Source: CAYYSY01 sp964474355
GTDB lineage: Bacteria; Myxococcota_A; UBA9160; UBA4427
Reading direction: 5' to 3'
Assembly (NCBI GenBank): GCA_964474355.1
Contig: CAYYSY010000172.1
Location: 1 to 64,000, forward strand
DNA length: 64,000 nucleotides
Shown: positions 56,894 to 64,000 of the stretch, piece after piece
Numbering within the stretch: position 1 is the first letter of the stretch
How the letters are laid out: every line of letters begins with the position of its first letter
The notes under the pieces: generated by a model
The model's input: the letters and a program-made list of their open reading frames with translations, nothing else
Told to the model about the DNA's origin: nothing
Database searches by the model: none
Position numbers and translations under genes: made by a program

Positions 56894-58894
56894 TTGGACC
56901 TCGTCACCCTCATCCGCGATGGACTCGGCGCCGCCGGCGGTGGACTCGCGCTCGGCTTCATCGTCGCGCTCGCGATCGGCATGATCGCCATGGCCCTGAT
57001 CTACGTCGGGTCGGCGGTGATCGTGCTCGACCGCTTCGCGCGCGTCGCGCGCAACCCGGCCTGGGTCGCGTTCTTCGGCGCCGTGGTGAGTGCGCTCGCT
57101 GCTGCGGCCTATCTCAGCGAGTCGCGGCCCGAGCTGTCGCTCGCGGGCTGGTCCGAGTGGGGGCGCGCCTACGGCCAGACCGCAGGCGGCATCTGGGCCA
57201 TCAGCCTGCTGCTCTCGGGGGTCACGTGGCTCGTGCTGCGCGCATCGTCGGCGAACTCGGGGCGGCTCGGTGGGGCGGTGCTCGCCCTGCTCGGCATCGC
57301 GTTCGGCGCCATGGTCGGCGCGGCGGGCGAGGTGGCGCACGCGTTCGTACCGCCGCTCGCAGTCGCGCCGCTGGGTGCCGCGCTCACGTGGCGCCGCCGC
57401 CGCCGCGCGCCCGAGAGCGAAGGGCCGAGCGAGGGCGAGCGCGGCATCTGGATGCTCTGCCTCGGCTCGGCGAGCGGCATCGGCGTAGCGCTGCTGTACC
57501 CGCTCGGCGCCGACCTCGCCGGCACCGTCGGCGCGGGCGCCATCGCGGGCGTCGGTGTGCTCACCCTCTTCGGGCTGCTCCCGCTGGCTGCGGCGGGGCT
57601 GGTCGGCATGCGCCGCTCGGTCGAGTGGTTCATCGCGCTGAGGTATCTCGTCGCGAAGCGGCGCCAGGTCTTCATCTCGGCGATCACCGCGATTTGCGTC
57701 GCCGGCGTCGCCGCTGGCGTCTGGCTCATCATCGTGGTGCTCTCGGTGATGAACGGCTTCGAGCAGACCTGGCGGCAGGAGATCCTCGGCAACCGCGCGC
57801 ACTTCACGCTGCACAGCGGCTTCGGCCAGATCGAAGACGTGGACGACGTGATCGATCAGGTGCGCCACGCGCCGGGTGTCGTGGCCGCCTCGCCCTTTCT
57901 CGACGTCGACGGCATGGTGCGTGGGCGCCAGGGCGAGATCTTCAGCGTGCGCATACGCGGTGTCGATCCCGAGACGGTCGGGTCGGTCACCAGCCTCGAC
58001 GAGGACATGCTTCACGGCAGCCTCTCGGCGCTCGAGCCAGCCGAGGTGGCCGAAGGCGCCGACCCCGTGAGCGAGGCGCCCGGCATCATCATCGGCCATC
58101 ACCTGGCGCGTGGGCTCGCCGTCGACGTCGGCGACGAGATGGTGCTGATCTCGCCCTTTGGCGGCCCGCCGACACCGCTCGGGCCGGGCCCGCGCCTCGC
58201 GCGATTCCGCGTCGCGGGTGTCTTCCAGTCGAGCTTCCATCAATTCGACGAGGTGTACACGTACGTGGCGCTCGGGGCGGCCCAGGAGTTCCGGCGCTCG
58301 GGGCCCGTCGTCGACGGCATCGAGTGCCTCACGACCGACTACTACCGATCGCGCCGCGTCGGCGACGCCGTCGCCGAGGCGCTCGGCTACCCGTTCTTCG
58401 CGCGCGACTGGAAGGACTACTACCCGGCGTTCTTCCAGGCGCTCAAGACCGAGCGGGTGTTGATGTTCCTGCTGCTCACGATGATCATGGTCGTCGCGGC
58501 GTTCGTGATCGTGACGACGCTCATCATGATGATCATGGAGAAGTCGAGCGACATCTCGATCCTGAAGGCAATGGGCGCCCAGGACTCGCTCGTCGAGCGG
58601 ATCTTCGCGCTCGAGGGGACGTTCATCGGGCTCGCGGGGACCACGCTCGGCGTGCTCGCGGGCATCGCCGTGACGTCGCGCCTCTCGTGGATCCAGGATC
58701 GGATCGAAGCGCTGACCGGCATCGATACGCTGCCGGCGAGCGTGTACCAGTTCTCGGAGCTGCCCTCGAAGGTCGACCCGGTGCAGGTCGGCCTCGTGGT
58801 GCTGATCGCGATGATCCTGTCGCTCGGCGCCACCTTGCTGCCGAGCCGGCAGGGCGCGCGGCTCGATCCGGCGGAGGGGCTGCGTCATGAGTGA
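56894..58894 (+). CDS. lolC: Lipoprotein-releasing permease LolC/E with large N-terminal membrane extension
   Basis: The C-terminal ~420 residues (from FIALRYLVAKRRQVFISAIT) form a normal LolC/E permease: first helix, periplasmic domain, then three helices (VLMFLLLTMIMVVAAFVIVT and following) with the MEKSSDISILKAMGAQ coupling motif. The first ~245 residues add about six to seven extra hydrophobic helices of unknown type, giving 666 in total against ~410 usually. With lolD it extracts lipoproteins from the inner membrane. The TTG start has AGGAG upstream; lolD starts within its last codons. Confidence 0.9.
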   Translation: MDLVTLIRDGLGAAGGGLALGFIVALAIGMIAMALIYVGSAVIVLDRFARVARNPAWVAFFGAVVSALAAAAYLSESRPELSLAGWSEWGRAYGQTAGGIWAISLLLSGVTWLVLRASSANSGRLGGAVLALLGIAFGAMVGAAGEVAHAFVPPLAVAPLGAALTWRRRRRAPESEGPSEGERGIWMLCLGSASGIGVALLYPLGADLAGTVGAGAIAGVGVLTLFGLLPLAAAGLVGMRRSVEWFIALRYLVAKRRQVFISAITAICVAGVAAGVWLIIVVLSVMNGFEQTWRQEILGNRAHFTLHSGFGQIEDVDDVIDQVRHAPGVVAASPFLDVDGMVRGRQGEIFSVRIRGVDPETVGSVTSLDEDMLHGSLSALEPAEVAEGADPVSEAPGIIIGHHLARGLAVDVGDEMVLISPFGGPPTPLGPGPRLARFRVAGVFQSSFHQFDEVYTYVALGAAQEFRRSGPVVDGIECLTTDYYRSRRVGDAVAEALGYPFFARDWKDYYPAFFQALKTERVLMFLLLTMIMVVAAFVIVTTLIMMIMEKSSDISILKAMGAQDSLVERIFALEGTFIGLAGTTLGVLAGIAVTSRLSWIQDRIEALTGIDTLPASVYQFSELPSKVDPVQVGLVVLIAMILSLGATLLPSRQGARLDPAEGLRHE

Positions 58895-59690
58895 AGCGAC
58901 GGCCTCGAGCGATGTGACGCCCTCGAGCGGGACGACCGCCTCGAGCGGGATGGGAGCCTCGAGCGGGACGAGAACCGAGAACGAGGCGCCGGCGAAGCCC
59001 GTCATCGAGCTCGAGGGGCTGTGCAAGCACTTCGAGACCGGCGAGAGCCGGATCGAGGTGCTGAATGGCGTCGATCTCGAGCTGTATCGCGGCGACCGCG
59101 TCGCCATCGTCGGTCAGTCGGGCGTCGGCAAGTCGACTCTTCTCCACATCCTCGGCACCCTCGATCATCCAACCTCGGGCTCGGTGCGCTTTGGCGGCGA
59201 GGACGTGTTCGATCGCACCTCCGAGTCGCTGGCCGAGCTCCGTAACCGCTACCTCGGCTTCGTCTTCCAGTTCCACCATCTGCTGCCCGAGTTCAGCGCC
59301 GTCGAGAACGTGATGATGCCCGGGCTCATCCGGGGGCAGGCGCGTGACGAGATGCGCCCGGTGGCGGCGCACATGCTCGAGGAGGTCGGGCTCTCGCATC
59401 GACTCGAGCATCCGGTGGGCAAGCTGTCGGGGGGCGAGCGGCAGCGTGTGGCCGTCGCGCGCGCACTGGTGCTCGAGCCGCCGGTCGTGCTGGCGGACGA
59501 GCCGACGGGCAACCTCGATCCCGCGACCGGCGACCACGTGGCCGAGCTGCTCTTCGACATGAACCAGCGCCGCGGCACGACCCTGGTCGTGGTGACCCAC
59601 AGCGCGCGCATGGCCGAGCGCCTCGGACGCACGCTCGTGCTGCGGGATGGCCGGCTCGAAGAAGGTGTGGAGGACGCGGCGCTCGTGTGA
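58887..59690 (+). CDS. lolD: Lipoprotein-releasing system ATPase LolD
   Basis: 267-residue ABC ATPase: Walker A GQSGVGKSTLLHILG at ~76, Q-loop FQFHHLLPEFSAVENVMMPG, signature LSGGERQRVAVARAL, Walker B VVLADEPTGNLD and the VVTHS His loop. The FHHLLPEF segment is characteristic of LolD. The ~30-residue N-terminal extension consists of four TASSG-type repeats. Only one permease gene is present, so LolC/E may act as a homodimer. Confidence 0.94.
   Translation: MSEATASSDVTPSSGTTASSGMGASSGTRTENEAPAKPVIELEGLCKHFETGESRIEVLNGVDLELYRGDRVAIVGQSGVGKSTLLHILGTLDHPTSGSVRFGGEDVFDRTSESLAELRNRYLGFVFQFHHLLPEFSAVENVMMPGLIRGQARDEMRPVAAHMLEEVGLSHRLEHPVGKLSGGERQRVAVARALVLEPPVVLADEPTGNLDPATGDHVAELLFDMNQRRGTTLVVVTHSARMAERLGRTLVLRDGRLEEGVEDAALV
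58899..58970 (+). repeat. Four 18-bp in-frame repeats at the lolD 5' end
   Basis: Units of 18 nt with core GCCTCGAGCG(GG) start at 58899, 58917, 58935 and 58953 and encode TASSDV, TPSSGT, TASSGM and GASSGT. They lie directly after the lolC/lolD overlap. Confidence 0.85.
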
Positions 59691-59859
59691 GGGCAGGGCG
59701 GCTGCGCAGCAGCGGGCCGGCCGGCGCCTGCGACGGGCTTCGCCCATGCGGCGCAGTCTCTTCCGACACCGTCGGGCCGACTCCGGTTGCATCTTCTCGC
59801 AGGCTCGGGTTTTCGCCTCAACCCATTGAGATTGAAGCGGAATCGACCGATTCGGAGTC

Positions 59860-59888
59860 TTGAAGGCACAGGCTGCCACTACTAGACT
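59860..59888 (+). promoter_or_regulatory. Candidate sigma-70-type promoter of the bamA operon
   Basis: TTGAAG (59860-59865) and TAGACT (59883-59888) are separated by 17 bp, each matching 4 of 6 consensus bases. It lies in the 293-bp gap before bamA, about 95 nt upstream of the GTG start. A short palindrome (GAATCGACCGATTC) lies just upstream at ~59840. Confidence 0.5.
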
Positions 59889-59983
59889 GCGCGGCGCCGC
59901 TCTGCCCCCCATACAGTCGCTCTCGATTCTCGTGGTCCGGGTGGTCCGGCCTCGGCGGCCGGTGGCTCCTTCGGAGGGAACTC

Positions 59984-62900
59984 GTGCGCGCGCATCCGGT
60001 GGCTCCGGCCACCTCGTGGGCCATGCTCGTGATCGCGGTCGCGCTCGCCTTCGGCATCTGCCTGGGCGCGGCGGACGCACGGGCACAGGCGCCGACCGAT
60101 GCGGGCGATGCTCCGCCGCCGCCGACCGAGGCGCCCGCCTCGGAAGCGACCGAAGGCGAAGACCCCGCAAGCGCCGACGGTTCGCCGCGCAGCCAGGTCG
60201 CGGTGCTCCCCTTCCAGGTGCACAGCGCGCGACCCCTCGACTACCTCGTCGAGTCGCTGACGGAGCTCCTCGTCACGCGCCTCGAGTCCACCAACAAGGT
60301 CGACGTCCGTGACATGGAGGAGACGCGGGTCGCGCTCGGCGCAGATGCGGACCGCGACCTCACCGACGCGGAGGCGCGCGCCGTCGCGCAGCGGCTCGGC
60401 GTCGACGCCGTCGTCACGGGCAGCCTGACCGAGCTCGCCGGCCGCTACAGCCTCGACGTACGTGTCGTCAAGGCGACGGCCGGCGCACGTGCACACACCA
60501 TCGTGTACACCGCCGAGAACGACAAGGACCTCGTCGCCCGGCTCGGCGAGCTGACCGAGCAGGTGACCCTGGCCTCGGCGGGCAGCGAGCTCGGCCGCAT
60601 CATGAGCCTGCAGATCGAGGGCGCGGGCGACCTGGAGCCCCAATTCCGGTCGACGATCCGCAGTCAGGCCGGGCGCCCCTACGACCCGCTCACCGCCCAG
60701 GACGATCGTGACCGCATGCTCGAGCACGAGCGCGTGTCGCGTGTGAACATCGAGACGGAGCGCGTCGAGGGCGGCGTGGCGCTGCTGTTCTCCGTGCTAC
60801 GCACCGAGATGCTCGTCGGTCAGGGCGTGGTGGCGAAGTCGGGCGTGACCGTCACGTCGATCTCGATCGACGGCAACAGGCGCATCGAGACCGACGCGAT
60901 CCTCACCCGCATCGAGACGAGGGAGGGGGAGCCGCTCTCGCGATCGAGGCTGGCCCGCGACGTGCGGGACGTCTACGGGCTCGGGTTCTTCCGCGCGGTG
61001 AACGTGTTCGCGGAGTCGAACGCCGATGGCGTCGACCTGGTCTTCCGGGTCGAGGAGAACCCGGTGATCCGCCAGATCACGATCACCGGCAACGACAACG
61101 TCGACGGCGACGACATCCAGGACGTGCTGACGCTCACGACCGGGTCGACCCTCGACTACTCGCTGCTGCACGAGAACAAGGACCGCATCCAGCAGGTATA
61201 CCGGGCGGAGGGCTACTACCTCGCCGAGGTCGACTTCGTGATGGAGGAGGTCTCCGACTCGGCCGTATCGATCGACTTCGTGGTCATCGAGAACGAGAAG
61301 CTCAAGCTGCGCAAGATCGACTTCGCCGGCAACGAGAACATCAAGAGCAAGGAGCTCCGCGACGGCTTCAATACCAAGACGCGCAAGTGGTACTCGTGGG
61401 CGACCGCGTGGTTCGACCGCACCGGCACCTACTCGGAGCCGATCTTCGCGCGCGACCTGCGCGAGGTCGAGAAGAAGTACACCGACCGCGGGTACCTGCA
61501 GGTCGAGGTCGGAGAGCCGCAGGTCGACCCCACCGAGGAGGGGCTCTTCGTCGTCGTCGAGGTGAAGGAGGGGCCGCAGTTCCGCGTCGGCCACATCGAC
61601 GTGAGCGGCGACCAGACCGTCGATCTCGATGCGCTCCGCAAGAAGCTGAAGCTCGACGACGGCGACGTCTTCAACCGCTCTTACCTGACCCAGGACGTCG
61701 AGAGCCTCGAGCGGCACTACACCGATCGCGGGTTCTACTTCGCGAGCGTCCAGCCCCAGACCCGCATCAAGCAGAACGAGAAGGTCGTCGACGTCCGCTT
61801 CGCCGTCGAGAAGGGCCCGCTCTACTTCGTGCGGAACCTCGACATCGCCGGCAACACGCGCACGATCGATCCGGTGATTCGCCGCGAGATGGAGGTGGTC
61901 GAAGGCCAGCTCTACTCGGCGAGGGCACTGCAGATCAGCGACCGTCGCATCCGGGGCCTCGGCTACTTCGAGGACGTGAGCTTCGAGCCGAAGCCGACCC
62001 CCGACCCGTATCAGCTCGATCTCTCGGTGAACGTCGTCGAGCGGCCCACCGGCTCGTTCAGCTTCGGCGCCGGCTACTCGTCGCAGGATGGTCTGGTGTT
62101 CACCGGCTCCCTCTCTCAGTCGAATCTCTTCGGTCGTGGCTACGGGGTGAACCTGTCCGTCGACATCGGCGGCCGGACGAGTCGCTATTTCTTCTCGGTC
62201 AGCGACCCGTACTTCATGGGCAGCTCGTTCAGCTTCGGCGGCACGATCTTCCTGACCGACGTCCGCTTCGACACGTTCCAGAGCAAGCAGCGCGGCTTCG
62301 ACTTCGTCCTCGGCCACGCGCTCACCGAGGACAAGACGGCCCGAGGCTTCATGCGATACAGCTGGTCGAGCCGCAAGGTGCGCCAGGACACCCGCGTGAA
62401 CGCCGCCGCAACGATCTTCCGCGAGATCCTGCAGGGCAACGAGAGCAGCAGCCTGCTGGGCTTCTCGTTCACTCGCGACACGCGCGACGACCGCTTCTCG
62501 GCGACTTCGGGCACGAACATGGGCGGCTCGATCGAGTACTCGGGCCTGGGCGGCTTCGCGAGGTACCTCCGCACCGAGTACCGCATCGGCTGGTATCTCG
62601 GCGCGCCGAAGTGGCTGATCGACCGCTCCTCGTTCGTGGCCACGGCGCGTCTCGGCTACGCGGTGCCCTTCAATCAGATCTCCGACTGGGACCTGACGAT
62701 CTCCGACACCGACGCGTGCGAGGTCCGCAACTGCATCAACGTCGATACGCTGGATCAGATCGACACCGATCTGAGGCTGCCGCTCACCGAGCGCTACTTC
62801 CTCGGCGGCATCGGCAGCTTCCAGCTGCGCGGCTACCGCGCGCGCAGCGTGGGCCCGCGGCGCGCGATCCTCCAGCGCAGCGGCATCGCGGGTGAGGGCA

Positions 62901-63346
62901 ACCTCTTCCATCCCGTGGGTACGACGATCAACCGCCTCGCGAACGGCGACTTGCAGGCCGTCTGTAACGACGACGACATCTTCAGCCAGGGCGACGGCGA
63001 TGGTAAGTGCAATACTTTGAATACGAAAGACATCGAGGATTTCAATGACATCGACGAGACCGACGTGGTCGGCGGCAACTCGTTCGCGTCGACGAGCTTC
63101 GAGTACCGGTTCCCGATCTCCGAGCAGGTGGGCCTGCAGGGCGTCGTCTTCATCGACGGCGGCAACGCGTTCTACGAGGGCGAGAACCTGTTCGATGTGA
63201 CCGAGTGGCGCTACGGTACGGGAGGCGGGGTGTTGTGGTTCTCTCCCTTCGGCCCGCTCCAGCTCGTCCTGGGCTTTCCGATCAATCCGCGTTCCTTCGA
63301 AGACAGTCCCGTCTTCGAGTTCTCGGTGGGTGGTTTCGGGCTTTAG
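59984..63346 (+). CDS. bamA: BamA outer-membrane assembly factor with extra N-terminal domain
   Basis: 1120 residues. Signal peptide ~1-35, an Ala/Pro/Glu linker, then an extra domain (~70-195) that looks like a TolB-N/FlgO-type alpha/beta fold (QVAVLPFQVHSARPLDYLVE, AQRLGVDAVVTGSLTELAGR). POTRA domains run ~207-680; six beginnings are visible (for example SISIDGNRRIETDAILTRIE and LRKIDFAGNENIKSKELRDG), one more than the usual five. The Omp85 barrel fills ~690-1120, with the lid motif GGIGSFQLRGYRARSVG near 948 and a C-terminal phenylalanine-containing strand. It inserts beta-barrel proteins. The GTG start has GGAGGG upstream; skp follows. Confidence 0.94.
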   Translation: MRAHPVAPATSWAMLVIAVALAFGICLGAADARAQAPTDAGDAPPPPTEAPASEATEGEDPASADGSPRSQVAVLPFQVHSARPLDYLVESLTELLVTRLESTNKVDVRDMEETRVALGADADRDLTDAEARAVAQRLGVDAVVTGSLTELAGRYSLDVRVVKATAGARAHTIVYTAENDKDLVARLGELTEQVTLASAGSELGRIMSLQIEGAGDLEPQFRSTIRSQAGRPYDPLTAQDDRDRMLEHERVSRVNIETERVEGGVALLFSVLRTEMLVGQGVVAKSGVTVTSISIDGNRRIETDAILTRIETREGEPLSRSRLARDVRDVYGLGFFRAVNVFAESNADGVDLVFRVEENPVIRQITITGNDNVDGDDIQDVLTLTTGSTLDYSLLHENKDRIQQVYRAEGYYLAEVDFVMEEVSDSAVSIDFVVIENEKLKLRKIDFAGNENIKSKELRDGFNTKTRKWYSWATAWFDRTGTYSEPIFARDLREVEKKYTDRGYLQVEVGEPQVDPTEEGLFVVVEVKEGPQFRVGHIDVSGDQTVDLDALRKKLKLDDGDVFNRSYLTQDVESLERHYTDRGFYFASVQPQTRIKQNEKVVDVRFAVEKGPLYFVRNLDIAGNTRTIDPVIRREMEVVEGQLYSARALQISDRRIRGLGYFEDVSFEPKPTPDPYQLDLSVNVVERPTGSFSFGAGYSSQDGLVFTGSLSQSNLFGRGYGVNLSVDIGGRTSRYFFSVSDPYFMGSSFSFGGTIFLTDVRFDTFQSKQRGFDFVLGHALTEDKTARGFMRYSWSSRKVRQDTRVNAAATIFREILQGNESSSLLGFSFTRDTRDDRFSATSGTNMGGSIEYSGLGGFARYLRTEYRIGWYLGAPKWLIDRSSFVATARLGYAVPFNQISDWDLTISDTDACEVRNCINVDTLDQIDTDLRLPLTERYFLGGIGSFQLRGYRARSVGPRRAILQRSGIAGEGNLFHPVGTTINRLANGDLQAVCNDDDIFSQGDGDGKCNTLNTKDIEDFNDIDETDVVGGNSFASTSFEYRFPISEQVGLQGVVFIDGGNAFYEGENLFDVTEWRYGTGGGVLWFSPFGPLQLVLGFPINPRSFEDSPVFEFSVGGFGL

Positions 63347-63423
63347 CGCTCCTCGCGGCCCGACCACGCGCCATGTGAGCGCGTGACGGCAGCTGACGAG
63401 ACGAGCAATACAAGGAGTCATTC

Positions 63424-63945
63424 GTGAAGATCAACAAGGCAATCGTGGTCGTTCTGGCCTGTCTGTTCCTCGGCTGGGGACTCGGGGCCGACGACAAGGG
63501 CATGTCCATCGGCATCGTCGATCTGGACCAGGCGGTGCTCTCGACCGATGAGGGCAAGCACGCCCGCTCCGAGCTCGAGCGCCGCGCGCGCGAGGCGGAG
63601 ATCGAGCTGAAGCCGATGATCGAAGAGCTGCAGGCGCTGATGACCGAGTACCAGCAGAAGGAGGCGATCAGCTCCGACGAGTGGAAGCAGGACAAGCAGC
63701 TCGAGGCCGCGGGGATGCGCAACCGCATCGAGTTCAAGCAGAAGGAGGTCCAGGCCCAGCTCGAGGTGCATCGCGAGCGCCTGGTGGCTCCGCTGCGGAC
63801 GAAGCTCGTCGAGGTCGTCGACGCGATCGGCCGCGAAGAGGGCTATGCGCTGATCCTCGTCCGCAACGCGCCGGGCGTGATGTACTCGCGCGAGGCCCTC
63901 GACATCACCGACCTCGTCATCAAGAAGTTCAACGAGAAGAAGTGA
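63424..63945 (+). CDS. skp: Periplasmic chaperone Skp/OmpH
   Basis: 173 residues: signal peptide (KAIVVVLACLFLGWGLG), the conserved IGIVDLDQAVLSTDEGKHAR and a long charged helical hairpin, ending with EEGYALILVRNAPGVMYSRE. Skp holds unfolded outer-membrane proteins for BamA. GTG start with AAGGAG upstream. Placed between bamA and lpxA, as is common (lpxD and fabZ are missing between). Confidence 0.93.
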   Translation: MKINKAIVVVLACLFLGWGLGADDKGMSIGIVDLDQAVLSTDEGKHARSELERRAREAEIELKPMIEELQALMTEYQQKEAISSDEWKQDKQLEAAGMRNRIEFKQKEVQAQLEVHRERLVAPLRTKLVEVVDAIGREEGYALILVRNAPGVMYSREALDITDLVIKKFNEKK

Positions 63946-63949
63946 CGCG

Positions 63950-64000
63950 GTGATCCACCCCACCGCCATCGTCGAGCCGGGCGCGAAGCTCGGCGAAGGC
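63950..64000 (+). CDS. lpxA: UDP-N-acetylglucosamine acyltransferase LpxA, 3' part outside window
   Basis: Only 17 codons are visible: VIHPTAIVEPGAKLGEG, from a GTG at 63950. This is the start of the first left-handed beta-helix coil of LpxA, which begins lipid A synthesis. LpxD shares hexapeptide repeats but starts differently, so LpxA is preferred. It overlaps no other gene and follows skp by 4 bp. Confidence 0.75.
   Translation, partial: MIHPTAIVEPGAKLGEG

Overview
The window is about 64 kb of very GC-rich bacterial DNA, densely packed, with many GTG and TTG starts and 4- to 11-nt gene overlaps. Gene content points to an uncultured myxobacterium-like lineage (Myxococcota or a related former deltaproteobacterial group): a pilin-pilG-pilH-pilI-pilD block in the order known from Myxococcus, a recO-glyS-ppdK block, DUF4388 and HEAT-repeat proteins beside a chemosensory operon, and a bamA-skp-lpxA outer-membrane block. 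This placement is inferred from gene order and protein families, not from a marker-gene tree.

Layout. 1-4.5 kb: end of an ASPIC/UnbV repeat protein, then a KorAB-type 2-oxoacid:ferredoxin oxidoreductase on the minus strand. 4.7-13.1 kb: an acidic unknown protein, a TPR lipoprotein, a RodZ-like protein, recO, glyS, a ppdK with a histone-H1-like basic tail, and a small lipoprotein. 13.1-15.5 kb: two paralogous ECF sigma factors separated by a strong terminator, preceded by a near-perfect sigma-54 promoter and a long structured leader. 15.5-17.6 kb: a methyltransferase-like membrane protein, a small kinase, an exonuclease and tRNA-Glu. 17.6-22.6 kb: a sigma-54-driven type IV pilus block ending at tRNA-Gln. 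22.7-33.4 kb: gltX, a hairpin-rich noncoding stretch, yceD-rpmF-fabD-acpP-fabF, glyA-nrdR-ribD-ribH-nusB and an orphan M17-type N-domain. 33.6-48.6 kb: a chemosensory operon with DUF4388 protein, cheY, cheA, two cheW, MCP, zinc-ribbon/receiver protein, HEAT protein, cheR, cheB, GAF protein and a second cheY. 48.6-55.3 kb: holA, rpsT, a membrane TPR/zinc-finger protein, a second DUF4388 protein, phoH and ybeY. 55.6-64 kb: prfB with its programmed frameshift, an enlarged lolC, lolD, a bamA with an extra N-terminal domain, skp and the start of lpxA.

How the genes fit together. Most of the window is housekeeping (translation, lipid, cofactor and envelope biogenesis). Two regulatory blocks stand out: the pilus block and the 15-kb chemosensory operon, which carries no flagellar genes and could serve pilus motility or another output. 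Promoter-like elements suggest layered sigma control: sigma-54 for the pilin and for the first ECF sigma gene, and a FliA-type element before cheY-cheA.

The most unusual feature is at the DNA level. At several gene junctions inside operons the stop/start region has been duplicated in tandem with periods of 36-39 bp (38 x 4 after fabF, 39 at nrdR/ribD, 36 at ribH/nusB, 37 x 4 at cheW/cheW). In three of these cases the stop of the upstream gene and the start of the downstream gene lie at equivalent positions in different repeat copies, as if an ancestral overlapping junction had been copied so that each gene kept one copy.
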